From assembly GCA_963668605.1 (NCBI GenBank), contig OY764903.1, positions 2,294,001 to 2,358,000 on the forward strand: a stretch of DNA of 64,000 nucleotides. The letters run 5' to 3'. The notes beneath the pieces are model-generated. The model had not been told where the DNA came from. It saw only the letters and a program-made list of their open reading frames with translations, and did no database searches. The position numbers were made by a program, and so were the translations under genes. The DNA is from G963668605 sp963668605. Lineage in GTDB: Bacteria; Acidobacteriota; Terriglobia; Bryobacterales; Bryobacteraceae. Shown here one piece after another: positions 1 through 9,633 of this stretch. Position 1 is the first letter of the stretch. Each line of letters starts with the position of its first letter.

Positions 1-1159
1 CGTTCTTTTCGGTGGTCTTCATTACCTCCTGGAACTGCCACCACCACGCTTGACCATTCTTCGGCTTGTCCTCCACAGCGGGAATGCGCACGACGTGCTC
101 GGCCACCTTGCCATACGGTCGAGTGCCATAGATCGCCTCGCCGTTCACTTTCAGCCAGGCTCCGATCTCCTCCATGTTTTTCCAGGATTGGCCAGTGTTG
201 TCCAACTGCACCAGCCACACTCCGCCTTTCGAAACGACGTCCAGAAAAACGCGGATCAGTTGGGCTGGCGGCTTGTACTCCCAGACCCACTTCTTGCCGT
301 TCAAGCGGTGAATTCCGAACTCGTTAACCCAGCAGGTCCACTCATTGCGCAGGATGTCCCAATTGATCCACGGCTTCGGCGAGATGCCCTCGACTGTACA
401 GCTCTCGTAGTCGACCAGATCGCCGTACTCGCCCGTTTCCTGGCGGTCCTTGCCGAGATCGTCGTTCACCCAGACTTGCTTCCCTTTGCGGTCAGCCCAG
501 TTGTAGTACCAGGCGACGAACTCGTCGGTCTTGAAATATCCCGACGGTGCAAACTGGCAGCCGTCGAAGAAAACGAAGTCTGCGTCCGCTTCTTCAACGG
601 CCTTGCGCATGCGCGTCTGGGTCCAATCCACATAGCCCGCATCGCCGATGGAAGGCACTCCGTCGCGGCGGATCAGGTTGTAGTGAACTCCTACTTTCAT
701 GCCAATCTTGCGCGCGGACGCAATCTCGCGTTGGTCCATCCACAGGCCCTCTGTGCCTGGATAGGCCGCTTCCCGCATCGAAACGACGAAGCGCGCCCCG
801 AGGTCTTTGTAGCGGGCCAGCACCGCGTCGGTGTCCTTGATGGGGTTGTGCTCAAAGACACGAGGAAGGCCGCCGCGAAACGTAAACTTGTCCTTCCACA
901 GCAATTCATGTGCGGTCGGCGGCGGCGCTCCATTCTCGCGATGGCGCCATGCCGAGCGCCCCCAGAGCCAGCCATTGAAGTCGTTCAGGTCCATCGGCTC
1001 GCCGACATACTGAACGCCGATTTTGGCGTCGAGGATCCAGTCTGGCACTTTGTGCCGGTTCAGCACTTCCCAGTCGGCCGTCCACTTACCGGGCGCCGTT
1101 GTCTGGCTCCACGCGGGAAGCGCTAGGCCAGCAAGCATAAACAGTATCAAGCAATGCAT
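1..1159 (-). CDS. Alpha-L-fucosidase-like glycoside hydrolase (GH29), 3' end beyond the window
   Basis: The minus strand is open from an ATG at 1159 to the window edge, about 386 codons with no stop, so the C-terminus is missing. Residues 1-19 are a signal peptide ending in AWSQ. The body follows the GH29 barrel layout: an FFDG segment whose Asp (about residue 199) occupies the nucleophile position, a later VWVNDDLG segment, and near the end a KVNGEAIYGTRPYG stretch typical of this family. The expected role is release of L-fucose outside the cytoplasm. It lies downstream of a transporter/mutarotase fusion and sugar-oxidation genes on the same strand, which fits fucose use. Substrate specificity is inferred; family membership is fairly sure. 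Confidence 0.8.
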   Translation of the reverse strand, partial: MHCLILFMLAGLALPAWSQTTAPGKWTADWEVLNRHKVPDWILDAKIGVQYVGEPMDLNDFNGWLWGRSAWRHRENGAPPPTAHELLWKDKFTFRGGLPRVFEHNPIKDTDAVLARYKDLGARFVVSMREAAYPGTEGLWMDQREIASARKIGMKVGVHYNLIRRDGVPSIGDAGYVDWTQTRMRKAVEEADADFVFFDGCQFAPSGYFKTDEFVAWYYNWADRKGKQVWVNDDLGKDRQETGEYGDLVDYESCTVEGISPKPWINWDILRNEWTCWVNEFGIHRLNGKKWVWEYKPPAQLIRVFLDVVSKGGVWLVQLDNTGQSWKNMEEIGAWLKVNGEAIYGTRPYGKVAEHVVRIPAVEDKPKNGQAWWWQFQEVMKTTEKN

Positions 1160-1188
1160 TTCTCGTTTAATGCCTCTCTATTTAATAT

Positions 1189-3171
1189 TCAATTAGCTTC
1201 AGGTCTGAGAACAACACGCCAAGTCCAGCTCGATCCGGCATCGAGAGAGACCAACCCCTGGCGGCGCACCAATGAATTCTGCAAGCCCACCCATGGCTCG
1301 GGGCTGAAGTAGCCCTTGCCCGGTTCACCCCAGAGGTTGAATTGGACCAGAGGCCCTTCCGGCACGGAGGACGCCTCATGCGAAATCGTGAGCGATAGGC
1401 CCGCCGGATCGGAAAGCTTCAATAGCGGATTCCCATTGTACCCTCCGAGCGACACCGCTGTGCTCGTGTCAATTGCAGTCAGACGCACTGGCGGCGACAC
1501 ACTCCTCGGACGGCTCGCTCCTGTGGCCAGCCCATCCGCTGTCTTGAGCAGTTCCACGCTCGACGGGGTCTCCATCATCATGGCGCCGACGTCGCTGCCT
1601 GGCACGAACGGCACACGCAGTATCAGATGATTGCCAATGGAAAAGGGCATCGGGCCGGTGTTCTCGCGCGATGCGGTCACAGTGTAAAGCAGACCGAGTT
1701 CGCCGTCTCGAAGGCGATATTGCACCGTCACACGAAAGCCGAACGGATAGTATCGACGAGTTTCCGGCGAGTCGTTCAGCAGCAGCGTCGCCGAAGCTCC
1801 GCCGGAGTCAGCGCTCTGCTCAATGACACTCCAGACCATCTCGCGCGCGAAGCCATGCAGCGGCATCGGGTAGCGCTGCCCGCCAATGTCGTATGCACCC
1901 ACCGCGTTCAGCGCGAAGTCGGGCCGGACGCCCGGCGCGAAGTTCCGGCCGGTAGCAGGCCAGAGAAAGGGCGCCTTGCCTCGCCAGCCCTGCGTTTCTA
2001 CGTAATCTCGCGCGCGATAGATCAACTCGTTCCAGCGGTCTTGATGCTTCACTCGAAAGCCGCTCAGTTCACCGCCTTCGGCGGGTGCGATGGCCGCTTC
2101 GAGTCCGCCCGAATTGTCGCGCAACACAATTAGGTCGACCGGGCGGCCCATCGTTGTTGTCTCCCGCGTCACCTCGAAGCGCGCCGGAGATGTCTTCTCC
2201 TCGTGGCTGAACGCAATCGATACGATGCCAGACACATAGAACAGAAACATCAACGTGAGCCATAGCTTGCTGCGCGCCGGAGCGCCGGCAAACTCGCGCC
2301 ACACAAATACGCCCCAGATTGCCGCCACCAGCGAATTCGCCTGTCCGATCGCTCCCGCCAGCGCCATGCCGACGAAACCGGCTGCGACGAAGGTCAGCAC
2401 CGTACCGGTTCCCCAGACAAAGCCGCCCACCAAACCCACCCAGTGCTCGCGCCAGGTGCTGCGGAAGAAATCACCCGGCCCCAGTGGAGGCCCCTCAACG
2501 GGACGCCGCATAAACCAGGCCATCAGCGGAAACGTTGAAGCGAGCGCGCCGGCGGTGAACAGCACTGCCGCACCGTAAGGAGACACAGGACTCCCGACAG
2601 AAAACGCCTTCGCCACCAGAGGTGCGAACCCGCTAAACAGTATTCCCGAGAAAAGGCACAGCAGGAGACCTTTCCGCGAAGGTTTTGCGCCGTCCGTGCC
2701 GCGCGCGCGATACGCCAACGAACTGAAGACCACAGCCACGAAGACGAGCGCCACTCCGGCGAATAGCGGTACCGGATTGCCGCGCGGAGCGATCATGTAA
2801 CTGAGAAACGTGCTGGCCACGATGGACAACCCAAGCGCGATTGGGAACGCGACCGCCATGCCGACCAGCGCGATACCGGCTGTCAGCAGAATGTTCCCGA
2901 AGTTCAGCACGCACCCAGCCAGTAATGCGTACGCGCAGGATTCGACCGAAGCCGACCGCAGATTATCGAGAAATGTGGGCGCGCCAAACCAGCTTCCCAT
3001 AGTGAGCGCGCCGATCAGGGCAATCAAAAATGTGCCGGTCACATAATCGATATAGAAGAGCTCGAAGCGCCGCTTCGGCGTCATCTTGTAGGCGTTGCCC
3101 CACGAACCCCAGCCGATCATGCCGATCAGCATCAGTGTGAGCGCCGCCGCGAATGATTCTGGTTGGTACAT
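1189..3171 (-). CDS. RhaT-type sugar transporter fused to a galactose-mutarotase-like domain
   Basis: Residues 1 to about 335 form a hydrophobic ten-helix DMT/RhaT-like sugar permease. Residues about 340-660 are soluble and resemble aldose 1-epimerase, with an APFLWPATGR segment and regular beta-rich spacing. RhaT relatives are usually about 340 residues, so this is a genuine two-domain protein. I place the start at the ATG at 3171, two bases after the amidohydrolase stop; an upstream in-frame start at 3189 would overlap that gene. With the usual DMT topology the mutarotase would face the cytoplasm and could equilibrate sugar anomers as they enter. The neighbouring fucosidase and sugar-acid genes suggest L-fucose or L-rhamnose as substrate, which is inference. 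Confidence 0.82.
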   Translation of the reverse strand: MYQPESFAAALTLMLIGMIGWGSWGNAYKMTPKRRFELFYIDYVTGTFLIALIGALTMGSWFGAPTFLDNLRSASVESCAYALLAGCVLNFGNILLTAGIALVGMAVAFPIALGLSIVASTFLSYMIAPRGNPVPLFAGVALVFVAVVFSSLAYRARGTDGAKPSRKGLLLCLFSGILFSGFAPLVAKAFSVGSPVSPYGAAVLFTAGALASTFPLMAWFMRRPVEGPPLGPGDFFRSTWREHWVGLVGGFVWGTGTVLTFVAAGFVGMALAGAIGQANSLVAAIWGVFVWREFAGAPARSKLWLTLMFLFYVSGIVSIAFSHEEKTSPARFEVTRETTTMGRPVDLIVLRDNSGGLEAAIAPAEGGELSGFRVKHQDRWNELIYRARDYVETQGWRGKAPFLWPATGRNFAPGVRPDFALNAVGAYDIGGQRYPMPLHGFAREMVWSVIEQSADSGGASATLLLNDSPETRRYYPFGFRVTVQYRLRDGELGLLYTVTASRENTGPMPFSIGNHLILRVPFVPGSDVGAMMMETPSSVELLKTADGLATGASRPRSVSPPVRLTAIDTSTAVSLGGYNGNPLLKLSDPAGLSLTISHEASSVPEGPLVQFNLWGEPGKGYFSPEPWVGLQNSLVRRQGLVSLDAGSSWTWRVVLRPEAN

Positions 3172-3173
3172 AG

Positions 3174-4043
3174 TTACCCGTTTAGCCACCCGCTGAAAAA
3201 TATCTCTTTGGCGTTTTCGCCCAGGATGCGATTGCGTTCCGCCTCGGACAGAAACGGCGCGTCGCGGCGAACTGTATCTAGCAGTTGCTTGTAAGTGTGG
3301 CGCCGGAGCGTGTAGGGTACGTCGGTGCCCCAGAGGATCTTGTTCGCTCCCACCAATTCCATGGCTTCCTGCAGTAGACCCACCGCGCCACGACAGGGGT
3401 ACGGTTCTTCCAGTAATGTCGAGGCCGCGGAAAAGCCGATGAACACGTTAGGCTTCAGCGCCAATCGCAACATCTCGATCCTTCGCCGCCGGGCGGTCTC
3501 ATCGGCCGTGTCTGCGGACTGCATGTAACCGAGGTGCTCGATTAGGAATCGTACGCCAGCGTGCGTTTCGCTGAGGCTATCAATCGCTTCCACCTGGTAG
3601 CCGGACTTTCCGATCGCTCCCGGGTCGATCATGACGTTGAGCCCCACTTCAGCCGCGAGTCCCCAGAGGCCCATCAACTCGGGGCCGTCCAACCGTAAGC
3701 CGGGATGGACGCCACACCACCCCCACTCCTCGCTCATCTCCAGCTTGACCGTCCGCTGCCGCGGGGAGCGGACGTATTCGCGAATTACTTCCAGCGCGCC
3801 GGGCGCGACCGGATCCACCTGGACAACTCCGGCGAAGCGCTCCGGGTAGGCGTCGAGTGCTGCGCGCACTTCCTCGTTGATGATCCCGATTACCGGGTTC
3901 TGCACGATCACAGCGCCATCGACGCCATCGGCGTCCATCAGCGCGAGCAATCGGTCCACCGGAAAGCGGCCGTCCGCGAATTCGGGCGGCGCCACGCGCG
4001 GACACACGTGGCTGAAGATGTGAGCGTGAGCGTCGATGATCAT
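3174..4043 (-). CDS. Amidohydrolase family protein, probable sugar lactonase
   Basis: This 289-residue protein belongs to the amidohydrolase-2 family (COG3618-like TIM barrel). It opens with MIIDAHAHIF, whose HxH pair is the metal-binding motif at the end of strand 1. Later EHLG and GTDVPY supply the conserved His and Asp. Members include L-fucono-1,4-lactonase, L-rhamnono-lactonase and 2-pyrone-4,6-dicarboxylate hydrolase. It sits ten bases after an SDR dehydrogenase gene and two bases before the transporter gene. Hydrolysis of a sugar lactone between the dehydrogenase and dehydratase steps is therefore the best reading, but the substrate is not proven by sequence. Confidence 0.75.
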   Translation of the reverse strand: MIIDAHAHIFSHVCPRVAPPEFADGRFPVDRLLALMDADGVDGAVIVQNPVIGIINEEVRAALDAYPERFAGVVQVDPVAPGALEVIREYVRSPRQRTVKLEMSEEWGWCGVHPGLRLDGPELMGLWGLAAEVGLNVMIDPGAIGKSGYQVEAIDSLSETHAGVRFLIEHLGYMQSADTADETARRRRIEMLRLALKPNVFIGFSAASTLLEEPYPCRGAVGLLQEAMELVGANKILWGTDVPYTLRRHTYKQLLDTVRRDAPFLSEAERNRILGENAKEIFFSGWLNG

Positions 4044-4053
4044 GGTTGGATCT

Positions 4054-4827
4054 CTACGTCATGATGAAGCCGCCGGTCACATTCAAGCTTTGACCGGTCA
4101 TCGCGCTGGATTGCTCGCTGGCGAGAAACAGCGCAACGTTGGCAACCTCTTCCGCTTCGATGAAGCGCTTGAGCGGCGCACACAACCGCCAGTCCTCGGC
4201 CACGGAGTCCACACCCTTGCCTTCGACTTGGGCATGCAACGCCATGACTTCTTCCAGGTGGGGTGTGGGCACCGGACCTGGCAAAACAGCGTTCACGCGA
4301 ATGCCATACTCGGCGGTTTCAAGCGCCAGCGTTTGGGTCAATCCAAGCATGCCCCACTTCGTGGCGACATAAGCGCCGCGATATGGGAGACCCCGCCGCG
4401 CCACGTTGGAAGCGATATTGACGATGTTGCCGGAACGCTGCGCAATCATCTTCTTCAGGGCTTCGCGCGAGCACAGCATGGTTGAGGTGAGATTTACCGC
4501 GAATGTCCGATCCCAAGCCTCGCGCTCCATGTCAACAATCTTCTTCACCGGGCCATAGGTACCCACGTCATTCACCAGGATGTCCAGCGTCTCGATTCCG
4601 GCAAAGAGGGATACGACCTGGGCTTCGTCGGTGACGTCGACACGGTGTGCTTCGGCGGCGACACCCAGCAAACGCAACTCCGCAACGGCGTCGGATCCAT
4701 CGGCCAAGTCGGCGATTACGATGTTGCATCCTTCGCGCGCAAAACGCTGGGCGATCGCATAGCCGATGCCCCGGCCTCCACCCGTGATCAAAGCAGTCTT
4801 GTTCTTCAGCAGCATTTGGTTCCTCAT
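4054..4827 (-). CDS. Short-chain dehydrogenase/reductase, probable NAD-dependent sugar dehydrogenase
   Basis: This is a classical SDR of 257 residues. The cofactor loop TGGGRGIG is at residues 15-22, an Asp ends strand 2 (residue 40, favouring NAD), and the catalytic Ser140, Tyr153 and Lys157 are present (YVATK). The usual NNAG motif reads NDVG at 86-89. Its ATG overlaps the stop of the enolase-family gene by four bases (ATGA), implying translational coupling. In oxidative fucose or rhamnose pathways an SDR makes the lactone, and a second SDR can oxidise the 2-keto-3-deoxy acid. Only one SDR is visible here, so either step is possible. Confidence 0.8.
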   Translation of the reverse strand: MRNQMLLKNKTALITGGGRGIGYAIAQRFAREGCNIVIADLADGSDAVAELRLLGVAAEAHRVDVTDEAQVVSLFAGIETLDILVNDVGTYGPVKKIVDMEREAWDRTFAVNLTSTMLCSREALKKMIAQRSGNIVNIASNVARRGLPYRGAYVATKWGMLGLTQTLALETAEYGIRVNAVLPGPVPTPHLEEVMALHAQVEGKGVDSVAEDWRLCAPLKRFIEAEEVANVALFLASEQSSAMTGQSLNVTGGFIMT

Positions 4828-6014
4828 CTTTCCGCCATCGCAAGCTCGGTCGAATAACGTCTCAGAACTTCCTCGTTTATCGTGATGCCGAGTCCGGGGC
4901 CTGCCGGCACGCTAACGCGTCCGTCTACACACTGAAAGGTCTGCTCCAGCAGATCGTCGCGCAGCGGATTGTAGTTACGATCGAATTCGATTACCGGCTC
5001 GTTTTGCATGGGCACTGGATTGGCAGTGTGCGGGAAAGGTGGTAGTGCAGCCACCGCATGCAGAGCCGCAGCCAGCGCCACGCCCGATCCCCATACGTGC
5101 GGCACTGCCCAGACGCCAAAGCTCTCGGCCAGCGCGACGATCTTCAACCATTCGCTGAACCCTCCCGCAACGCAAAGATCGGGCTGGACGATGTCGACGC
5201 AGCCTCCGGCGATCAGGTCGCGGAATCCAAAACGCATGTACTCACACTCGCCGCCGGCGATGGGTACGCTGGTCGAACTCCGAACTCGTCGATACCCATC
5301 GCGATCCTCGGGCGGAACCGGCTCTTCAAACCAGCGCACGCCATAACGTTCCAACCCGCGGGCCATGTGCACAGCGGTCATCGCGTTGTAGGCGTGGTTG
5401 GCGTCTACCAGCAGCGTGCAATCCGGGCCCACGGCCTCACGCACCGCGGCCACGCGCTCGCAATCGTCCTCCACACGCAGCAGTCCGACCTTCATTTTGA
5501 GCATGCGAAAACCGGCAGTGATGTAGGATTTCGCTTCCACCGCCAGATCGCTGAGCGTGGAGCGGTGGTCGAGATATGTGTCGCCCCGGTAGTAGCATCC
5601 AGTCGCATAGGCGGGAACGCTGTCGCGGAACGCGCCTCCCAACAGCCGGCAGACGGGCACGCCCAGCGCCTTGCCCGCGATGTCCCACAGGGCGATATCG
5701 ATGGCGCTCATCGCCTCAATATAGGAACCCTTTTGGCCGAAATCCCGCGTGGCCGCGTATAGCTCCAGACCGATGCGGCCGCGGTCAAGCGGATTGCGAC
5801 CCAGGATCTGCGGCGCGAGCACATTAACGATACAACTGGCCACCGGTTCGGGCGGCCCGTACTGGCCGCCCTCGCCCCATCCGGAGATTCCTTCGTCGGT
5901 ATCCACCCGGACAAGTAAACTGTTGCGCTCCGGAAAGGCGCATTGCGAGGAAAGGAACCGTTGCTGACCCAGAGGGACCCGGGCGATCATCGTGTGAATC
6001 TGTGTGATTTTCAT
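4824..6014 (-). CDS. Mandelate racemase/enolase-superfamily sugar-acid dehydratase
   Basis: This 396-residue enolase-superfamily protein has an N-terminal capping domain (to about 125) followed by the barrel. Visible catalytic residues are the KxK pair Lys173/Lys175, metal ligands Asp204, Glu230 and Glu256, and the Asp279-His306 dyad (PHVWGSG). Proteins with this set include fuconate, rhamnonate, galactonate and related dehydratases, which convert an aldonate to a 2-keto-3-deoxy acid. Its place between a TonB-dependent receptor and the SDR/lactonase pair fits a dehydratase in 6-deoxy-sugar oxidation. The exact acid cannot be read from sequence alone, and a racemase or epimerase role is less likely but open. 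Confidence 0.82.
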   Translation of the reverse strand: MKITQIHTMIARVPLGQQRFLSSQCAFPERNSLLVRVDTDEGISGWGEGGQYGPPEPVASCIVNVLAPQILGRNPLDRGRIGLELYAATRDFGQKGSYIEAMSAIDIALWDIAGKALGVPVCRLLGGAFRDSVPAYATGCYYRGDTYLDHRSTLSDLAVEAKSYITAGFRMLKMKVGLLRVEDDCERVAAVREAVGPDCTLLVDANHAYNAMTAVHMARGLERYGVRWFEEPVPPEDRDGYRRVRSSTSVPIAGGECEYMRFGFRDLIAGGCVDIVQPDLCVAGGFSEWLKIVALAESFGVWAVPHVWGSGVALAAALHAVAALPPFPHTANPVPMQNEPVIEFDRNYNPLRDDLLEQTFQCVDGRVSVPAGPGLGITINEEVLRRYSTELAMAER

Positions 6015-6064
6015 GTTGGTTCAATCGATTGGAAAACGATCCTCAAACACGCTCTGGACCTGGC

Positions 6065-9000
6065 TCAAAACAGGAGTTTCAACCCCCAGATGACCTCGCG
6101 CTCGCTAGCGGTCCCATCAATGGTGCCAAACAGTGAATTGGCCGGTGCGGTGTTAGGATCCGCGAATTGTGGATGGTTCAGTGCATTGACCCCCATAATC
6201 ATGAGCCGCAGGCGGAATCGTTCCTTGATTCTGAAGTGCTTGAACGCGGACACTTGGAAGTTGTTGATCCCGTCCGTACGGACTCCGTTGAACCGGCTCG
6301 AGAGCATTTGGATGTTCGAAGCGAGTTGCTTCTGGGTTTCGCGGGTGAAGCCGGCGTCGGTATTGATCCAGCGTTCCACGCGACGTTCGCCGACCGGCAG
6401 CTCGATGTCGTGCAGATCACCGTTGAAGATGGCGTTGCCGAAGCCGAGCGCCTGCCCGGTCTGAGACTCGTAAAAGCCTTGGATCTGCCAGCCACCGATA
6501 ATTCCCTCCGCTACTCCTTTAGTGTTTCCCAGAAAAGCTCGTCCTCGCCCGATCGGCAGCTCGTACATTGCGGAGGCCACAAACCGGTGCGTGCGGTCGC
6601 TCGCCGAGATGACCTTCTCCGGTCTCAGATCGCTGTCGTTCAGATAGGCGGTCGCGTCCATGTACTTCGAGTAGGTCCAGGCTGACTGGAAAGTCAATCC
6701 GGCTCTCATACGCTTTTCCACCTGCGTCTGCAAGGAGTGGAAGTAGGAATACCCGGTGGGCACGTTGGCCGTGATCCCGGAAAATTGCGGATAAGGCCTC
6801 AGTAGGTTCGCCCGGCTGATGGTCGCGCTGCCCAGGTTTGTTCCGGCAAATTCCGCTATACCAAAGAACGGGCTCGGCACCTGCGCACTAAGGTAGCTGA
6901 TCGTCGTCTGGTCCCGATAGGGCAGCCTTGAGAGGTATTGTGCCGGCGTTGCCGTGTACTGTTGGTTGGCGGCAAGTTTTGTCCCGCGGTTGCCAACATA
7001 CATCGTCTCGAACACCACTCGCGACGGCAACTCACGCTGTAGCGAGAATGACCACCGCTGCATATACGGATTGAGTGGGTCGCTGTTGAAATAACTCACC
7101 CCGCGCCCGATGAAAGTCGAGAGCCCGTCGGCTGCGCCACGAGGCACATCCAGGCCGCGTGGGAACAGGTTCGAAAGCGTTTCCTGGTAAGTCTGGCCGT
7201 TAGTGAGAGAAGGGATGATGTTTGTCGCCTGGTTGAAGCCGCCCTGGTTGACGCTCTGGCGATCGCTGCCGATCGCATCATAGAAAATGCCGTAGCCCGC
7301 GCGGATGGTCATCTTAGGAGTCAACACATAGGCGAATCCCACACGGGGCGCGAAGTTATTCTTATCGCTATTCCACAGTCCTCTGGGCTGACCGTTTACA
7401 CCGGCAAACAGCAAGCCGCCCATTACGCGGAACTGGTTTGCGGGCAGCTCCGGCATAGGGTTCTTGGCGTAGTTCGCCTTTGCCTGCGTTGCAATCGGGC
7501 TTTCCGCACCAAAGTCAAACCCGCGGATAGAGCGGTTGTGCCTTTCCGTTATCGCTCCCTCATACTCGTACCGCAAGCCGATGTTAACCGTGAGCCGTCG
7601 CGTGACGCGCCAGTCATTTTGAACAAAGCCCGCCCAGAACGTGGACTGCTCTGCCCGCGAGGCATTGATGGCGATCTGGCCGCCAGTCGGAATACCCAGC
7701 AGCATGGACGCCAAGCCTTGGCCGATCGGCGCCGCAGCCGAGTTGTCCAGCGGACCACGTGTATAAGCCTGGGCAAAGGTCAGTTGCGGTGATACGCTTC
7801 CGTAGTTGATACCGTTCTCCTGCATCAGCCGGAACTCACCACCGAACCTCAGACTGTGGCTACCTGCAATTTTGGTTACGGTGGCGCCGAAGTTATGGTA
7901 GTAGGTCTTTACGTCGTTGCCGCCGTTGGCGCCCAGATCAGTGAAAGCCGAGCCATCGATCTGAGTCAGTGGGAAGGTCAACCCGACATAGTTGTTCTTT
8001 GTGTTGATCTCGTTCATCAGGCGCTGCGGGAAACCTAGCGTTGTCAGGTCGAAACCCTGTGATCCGCGGCCGGCTTTGGTGTTTTGATAGTTCACGCCAT
8101 ACCGGACGTTCAACAACAACTGGGGATTCCACACATAGACGTCGTCCAGAACCAGACCCCACCCCGTCCGGTCGTTGAGATTCTGCGTCATCGGTGTGTC
8201 CAAAGTTTTCGTTTGCTGGTCGAACTGCGCGTTATGCCAGCGCCCAAACACCCTGTGCTTGTCACTGATAACGTGATCCAGGCGGTTCATCACACTCCTG
8301 TTCCAAAACTCCCAATTGCGGCACACGACATAGTAGTTCCGTCTGCCGTCAATGGTTCCCGGCTGGTTCGGGTCCGGGTAATAGCTCAGGATCTTCAGTG
8401 CGATTGGATCCAGGCGGCTCTTCGGAATGATATTGCCCGGAATCGGCTGCCTTTGGAACCGGCCGCTCTGTGCCGCGGGTACGGTCGTGAACGGATCGTA
8501 GATCTGGTAAACCGGCCCAGCCGCCAGCAACCCCGAAAGATCGCCTTGCTTCTGCGCAACAGTAGGTACGGTGTAGGTGGCAGCCTTCTCGTTCCAGTTG
8601 TGTGTCCGGTCGTAGCCGAAGCTCCAGAACGTTTTGTTCTTCCCGTTGTAAAGCTTCGGGATCACCAGCGGCGCCGTCACCGTCGCTCCTTGGATCCGTC
8701 GTTGTTCTGTGCCGTAGCTCAGGGCTTTCTTTTCTTCATTGAGCGGTCCGGTAAGCGGATTGTAGTAGAAATAGTTCTCAAACCATGGAGTGGCCGCCCA
8801 CTGCATCTCCTGCATGTAGGCTGTGCCGTGGACTTCGTTCGTGCCCGACTTGGTGCTCAAATTCGTCATCGCGCCCGCAGCGTGTCCAAAGCTTGCGTCA
8901 TAAGCGGCCGTGTGAATCTTCAACTCCTGCACCAGATCCCGCGGCGGCACAAACGCCAGGTTTCGCTGGCCCATGTTCGGGCTTCCGTCTACAGCGCCTT

Positions 9001-9586
9001 CACTCACGTTCGTCGTCCCGCTGACGACGATTTGTGTTGACTCGGTCACGGCCTGCGCACCACCACCACCCCAATTGCCCGGATTGATCACGCCGGGCGC
9101 CAGCCTGGTGTAATAAAACGGATTTCCACCCACACCCGGCAGGTCCTGTAAAAGCTGCTGATTCATTACCGACCCTGAGGACGCGCTGGTTGTCTCGATC
9201 AGAGGCGTCTCCCCGGTCACAGTTACGGACTCGCCCAATTCGCCCAGGGCGAGTGCGAAGTCAAGCGCTAAACGATCGCCGACGCGCAACTCGATCTGGT
9301 CCTGAATCGCCGTCTTGAAACCAGCGGACGTTACCGTCACTCGATAAAGCCCCGGCAACAGGTAGGGGATTTCGCAATCGCCGTGCTCATTGGTCACCGA
9401 AGAAGCGCCGGAGTTCGTCGCCAGGTTGACAGCCCGGACAGTTGCTCCGGGAACCAGAGCCTGGCTCGAGTCCGTCACTCGAGTGACTATCGTGGCGCGG
9501 GACTCCTGAGCGAAGCTCAAGCTGCTTAGCAACAGGCCAGTCATGAGCAAGTCCAAAATTCTCATTCGAACTACCGGGAATGACAT
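6065..9586 (-). CDS. Oar-like TonB-dependent receptor with N-terminal carboxypeptidase-regulatory domain
   Basis: This large outer-membrane protein of about 1,173 residues has a signal peptide, then a carboxypeptidase-regulatory (CNA-B-like) domain of about 80 residues, a plug, and a long beta-barrel ending in WGLKLLF with the expected terminal aromatic. I chose the ATG at 9586 because GAAGGAG lies about seven bases upstream. Earlier in-frame starts at 9607 and 9658 lack such a site, and the latter overlaps the preceding gene. Such receptors are abundant in Solibacteres and are thought to import oligosaccharides or peptides. Its position inside the sugar cluster suggests import of the glycan processed by the neighbouring hydrolases. 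Confidence 0.9.
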   Translation of the reverse strand: MSFPVVRMRILDLLMTGLLLSSLSFAQESRATIVTRVTDSSQALVPGATVRAVNLATNSGASSVTNEHGDCEIPYLLPGLYRVTVTSAGFKTAIQDQIELRVGDRLALDFALALGELGESVTVTGETPLIETTSASSGSVMNQQLLQDLPGVGGNPFYYTRLAPGVINPGNWGGGGAQAVTESTQIVVSGTTNVSEGAVDGSPNMGQRNLAFVPPRDLVQELKIHTAAYDASFGHAAGAMTNLSTKSGTNEVHGTAYMQEMQWAATPWFENYFYYNPLTGPLNEEKKALSYGTEQRRIQGATVTAPLVIPKLYNGKNKTFWSFGYDRTHNWNEKAATYTVPTVAQKQGDLSGLLAAGPVYQIYDPFTTVPAAQSGRFQRQPIPGNIIPKSRLDPIALKILSYYPDPNQPGTIDGRRNYYVVCRNWEFWNRSVMNRLDHVISDKHRVFGRWHNAQFDQQTKTLDTPMTQNLNDRTGWGLVLDDVYVWNPQLLLNVRYGVNYQNTKAGRGSQGFDLTTLGFPQRLMNEINTKNNYVGLTFPLTQIDGSAFTDLGANGGNDVKTYYHNFGATVTKIAGSHSLRFGGEFRLMQENGINYGSVSPQLTFAQAYTRGPLDNSAAAPIGQGLASMLLGIPTGGQIAINASRAEQSTFWAGFVQNDWRVTRRLTVNIGLRYEYEGAITERHNRSIRGFDFGAESPIATQAKANYAKNPMPELPANQFRVMGGLLFAGVNGQPRGLWNSDKNNFAPRVGFAYVLTPKMTIRAGYGIFYDAIGSDRQSVNQGGFNQATNIIPSLTNGQTYQETLSNLFPRGLDVPRGAADGLSTFIGRGVSYFNSDPLNPYMQRWSFSLQRELPSRVVFETMYVGNRGTKLAANQQYTATPAQYLSRLPYRDQTTISYLSAQVPSPFFGIAEFAGTNLGSATISRANLLRPYPQFSGITANVPTGYSYFHSLQTQVEKRMRAGLTFQSAWTYSKYMDATAYLNDSDLRPEKVISASDRTHRFVASAMYELPIGRGRAFLGNTKGVAEGIIGGWQIQGFYESQTGQALGFGNAIFNGDLHDIELPVGERRVERWINTDAGFTRETQKQLASNIQMLSSRFNGVRTDGINNFQVSAFKHFRIKERFRLRLMIMGVNALNHPQFADPNTAPANSLFGTIDGTASEREVIWGLKLLF

Positions 9587-9633
9587 CGTTCTACTCCTTC
9601 GATTCATGAGACACCTTCTCTTCCTTCTCGCGG

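Noticed and set aside
50..1126. Long plus-strand open frame
   Set aside because: It is the shadow of the minus-strand fucosidase-like gene, whose translation shows signal peptide and family motifs while this frame shows none.
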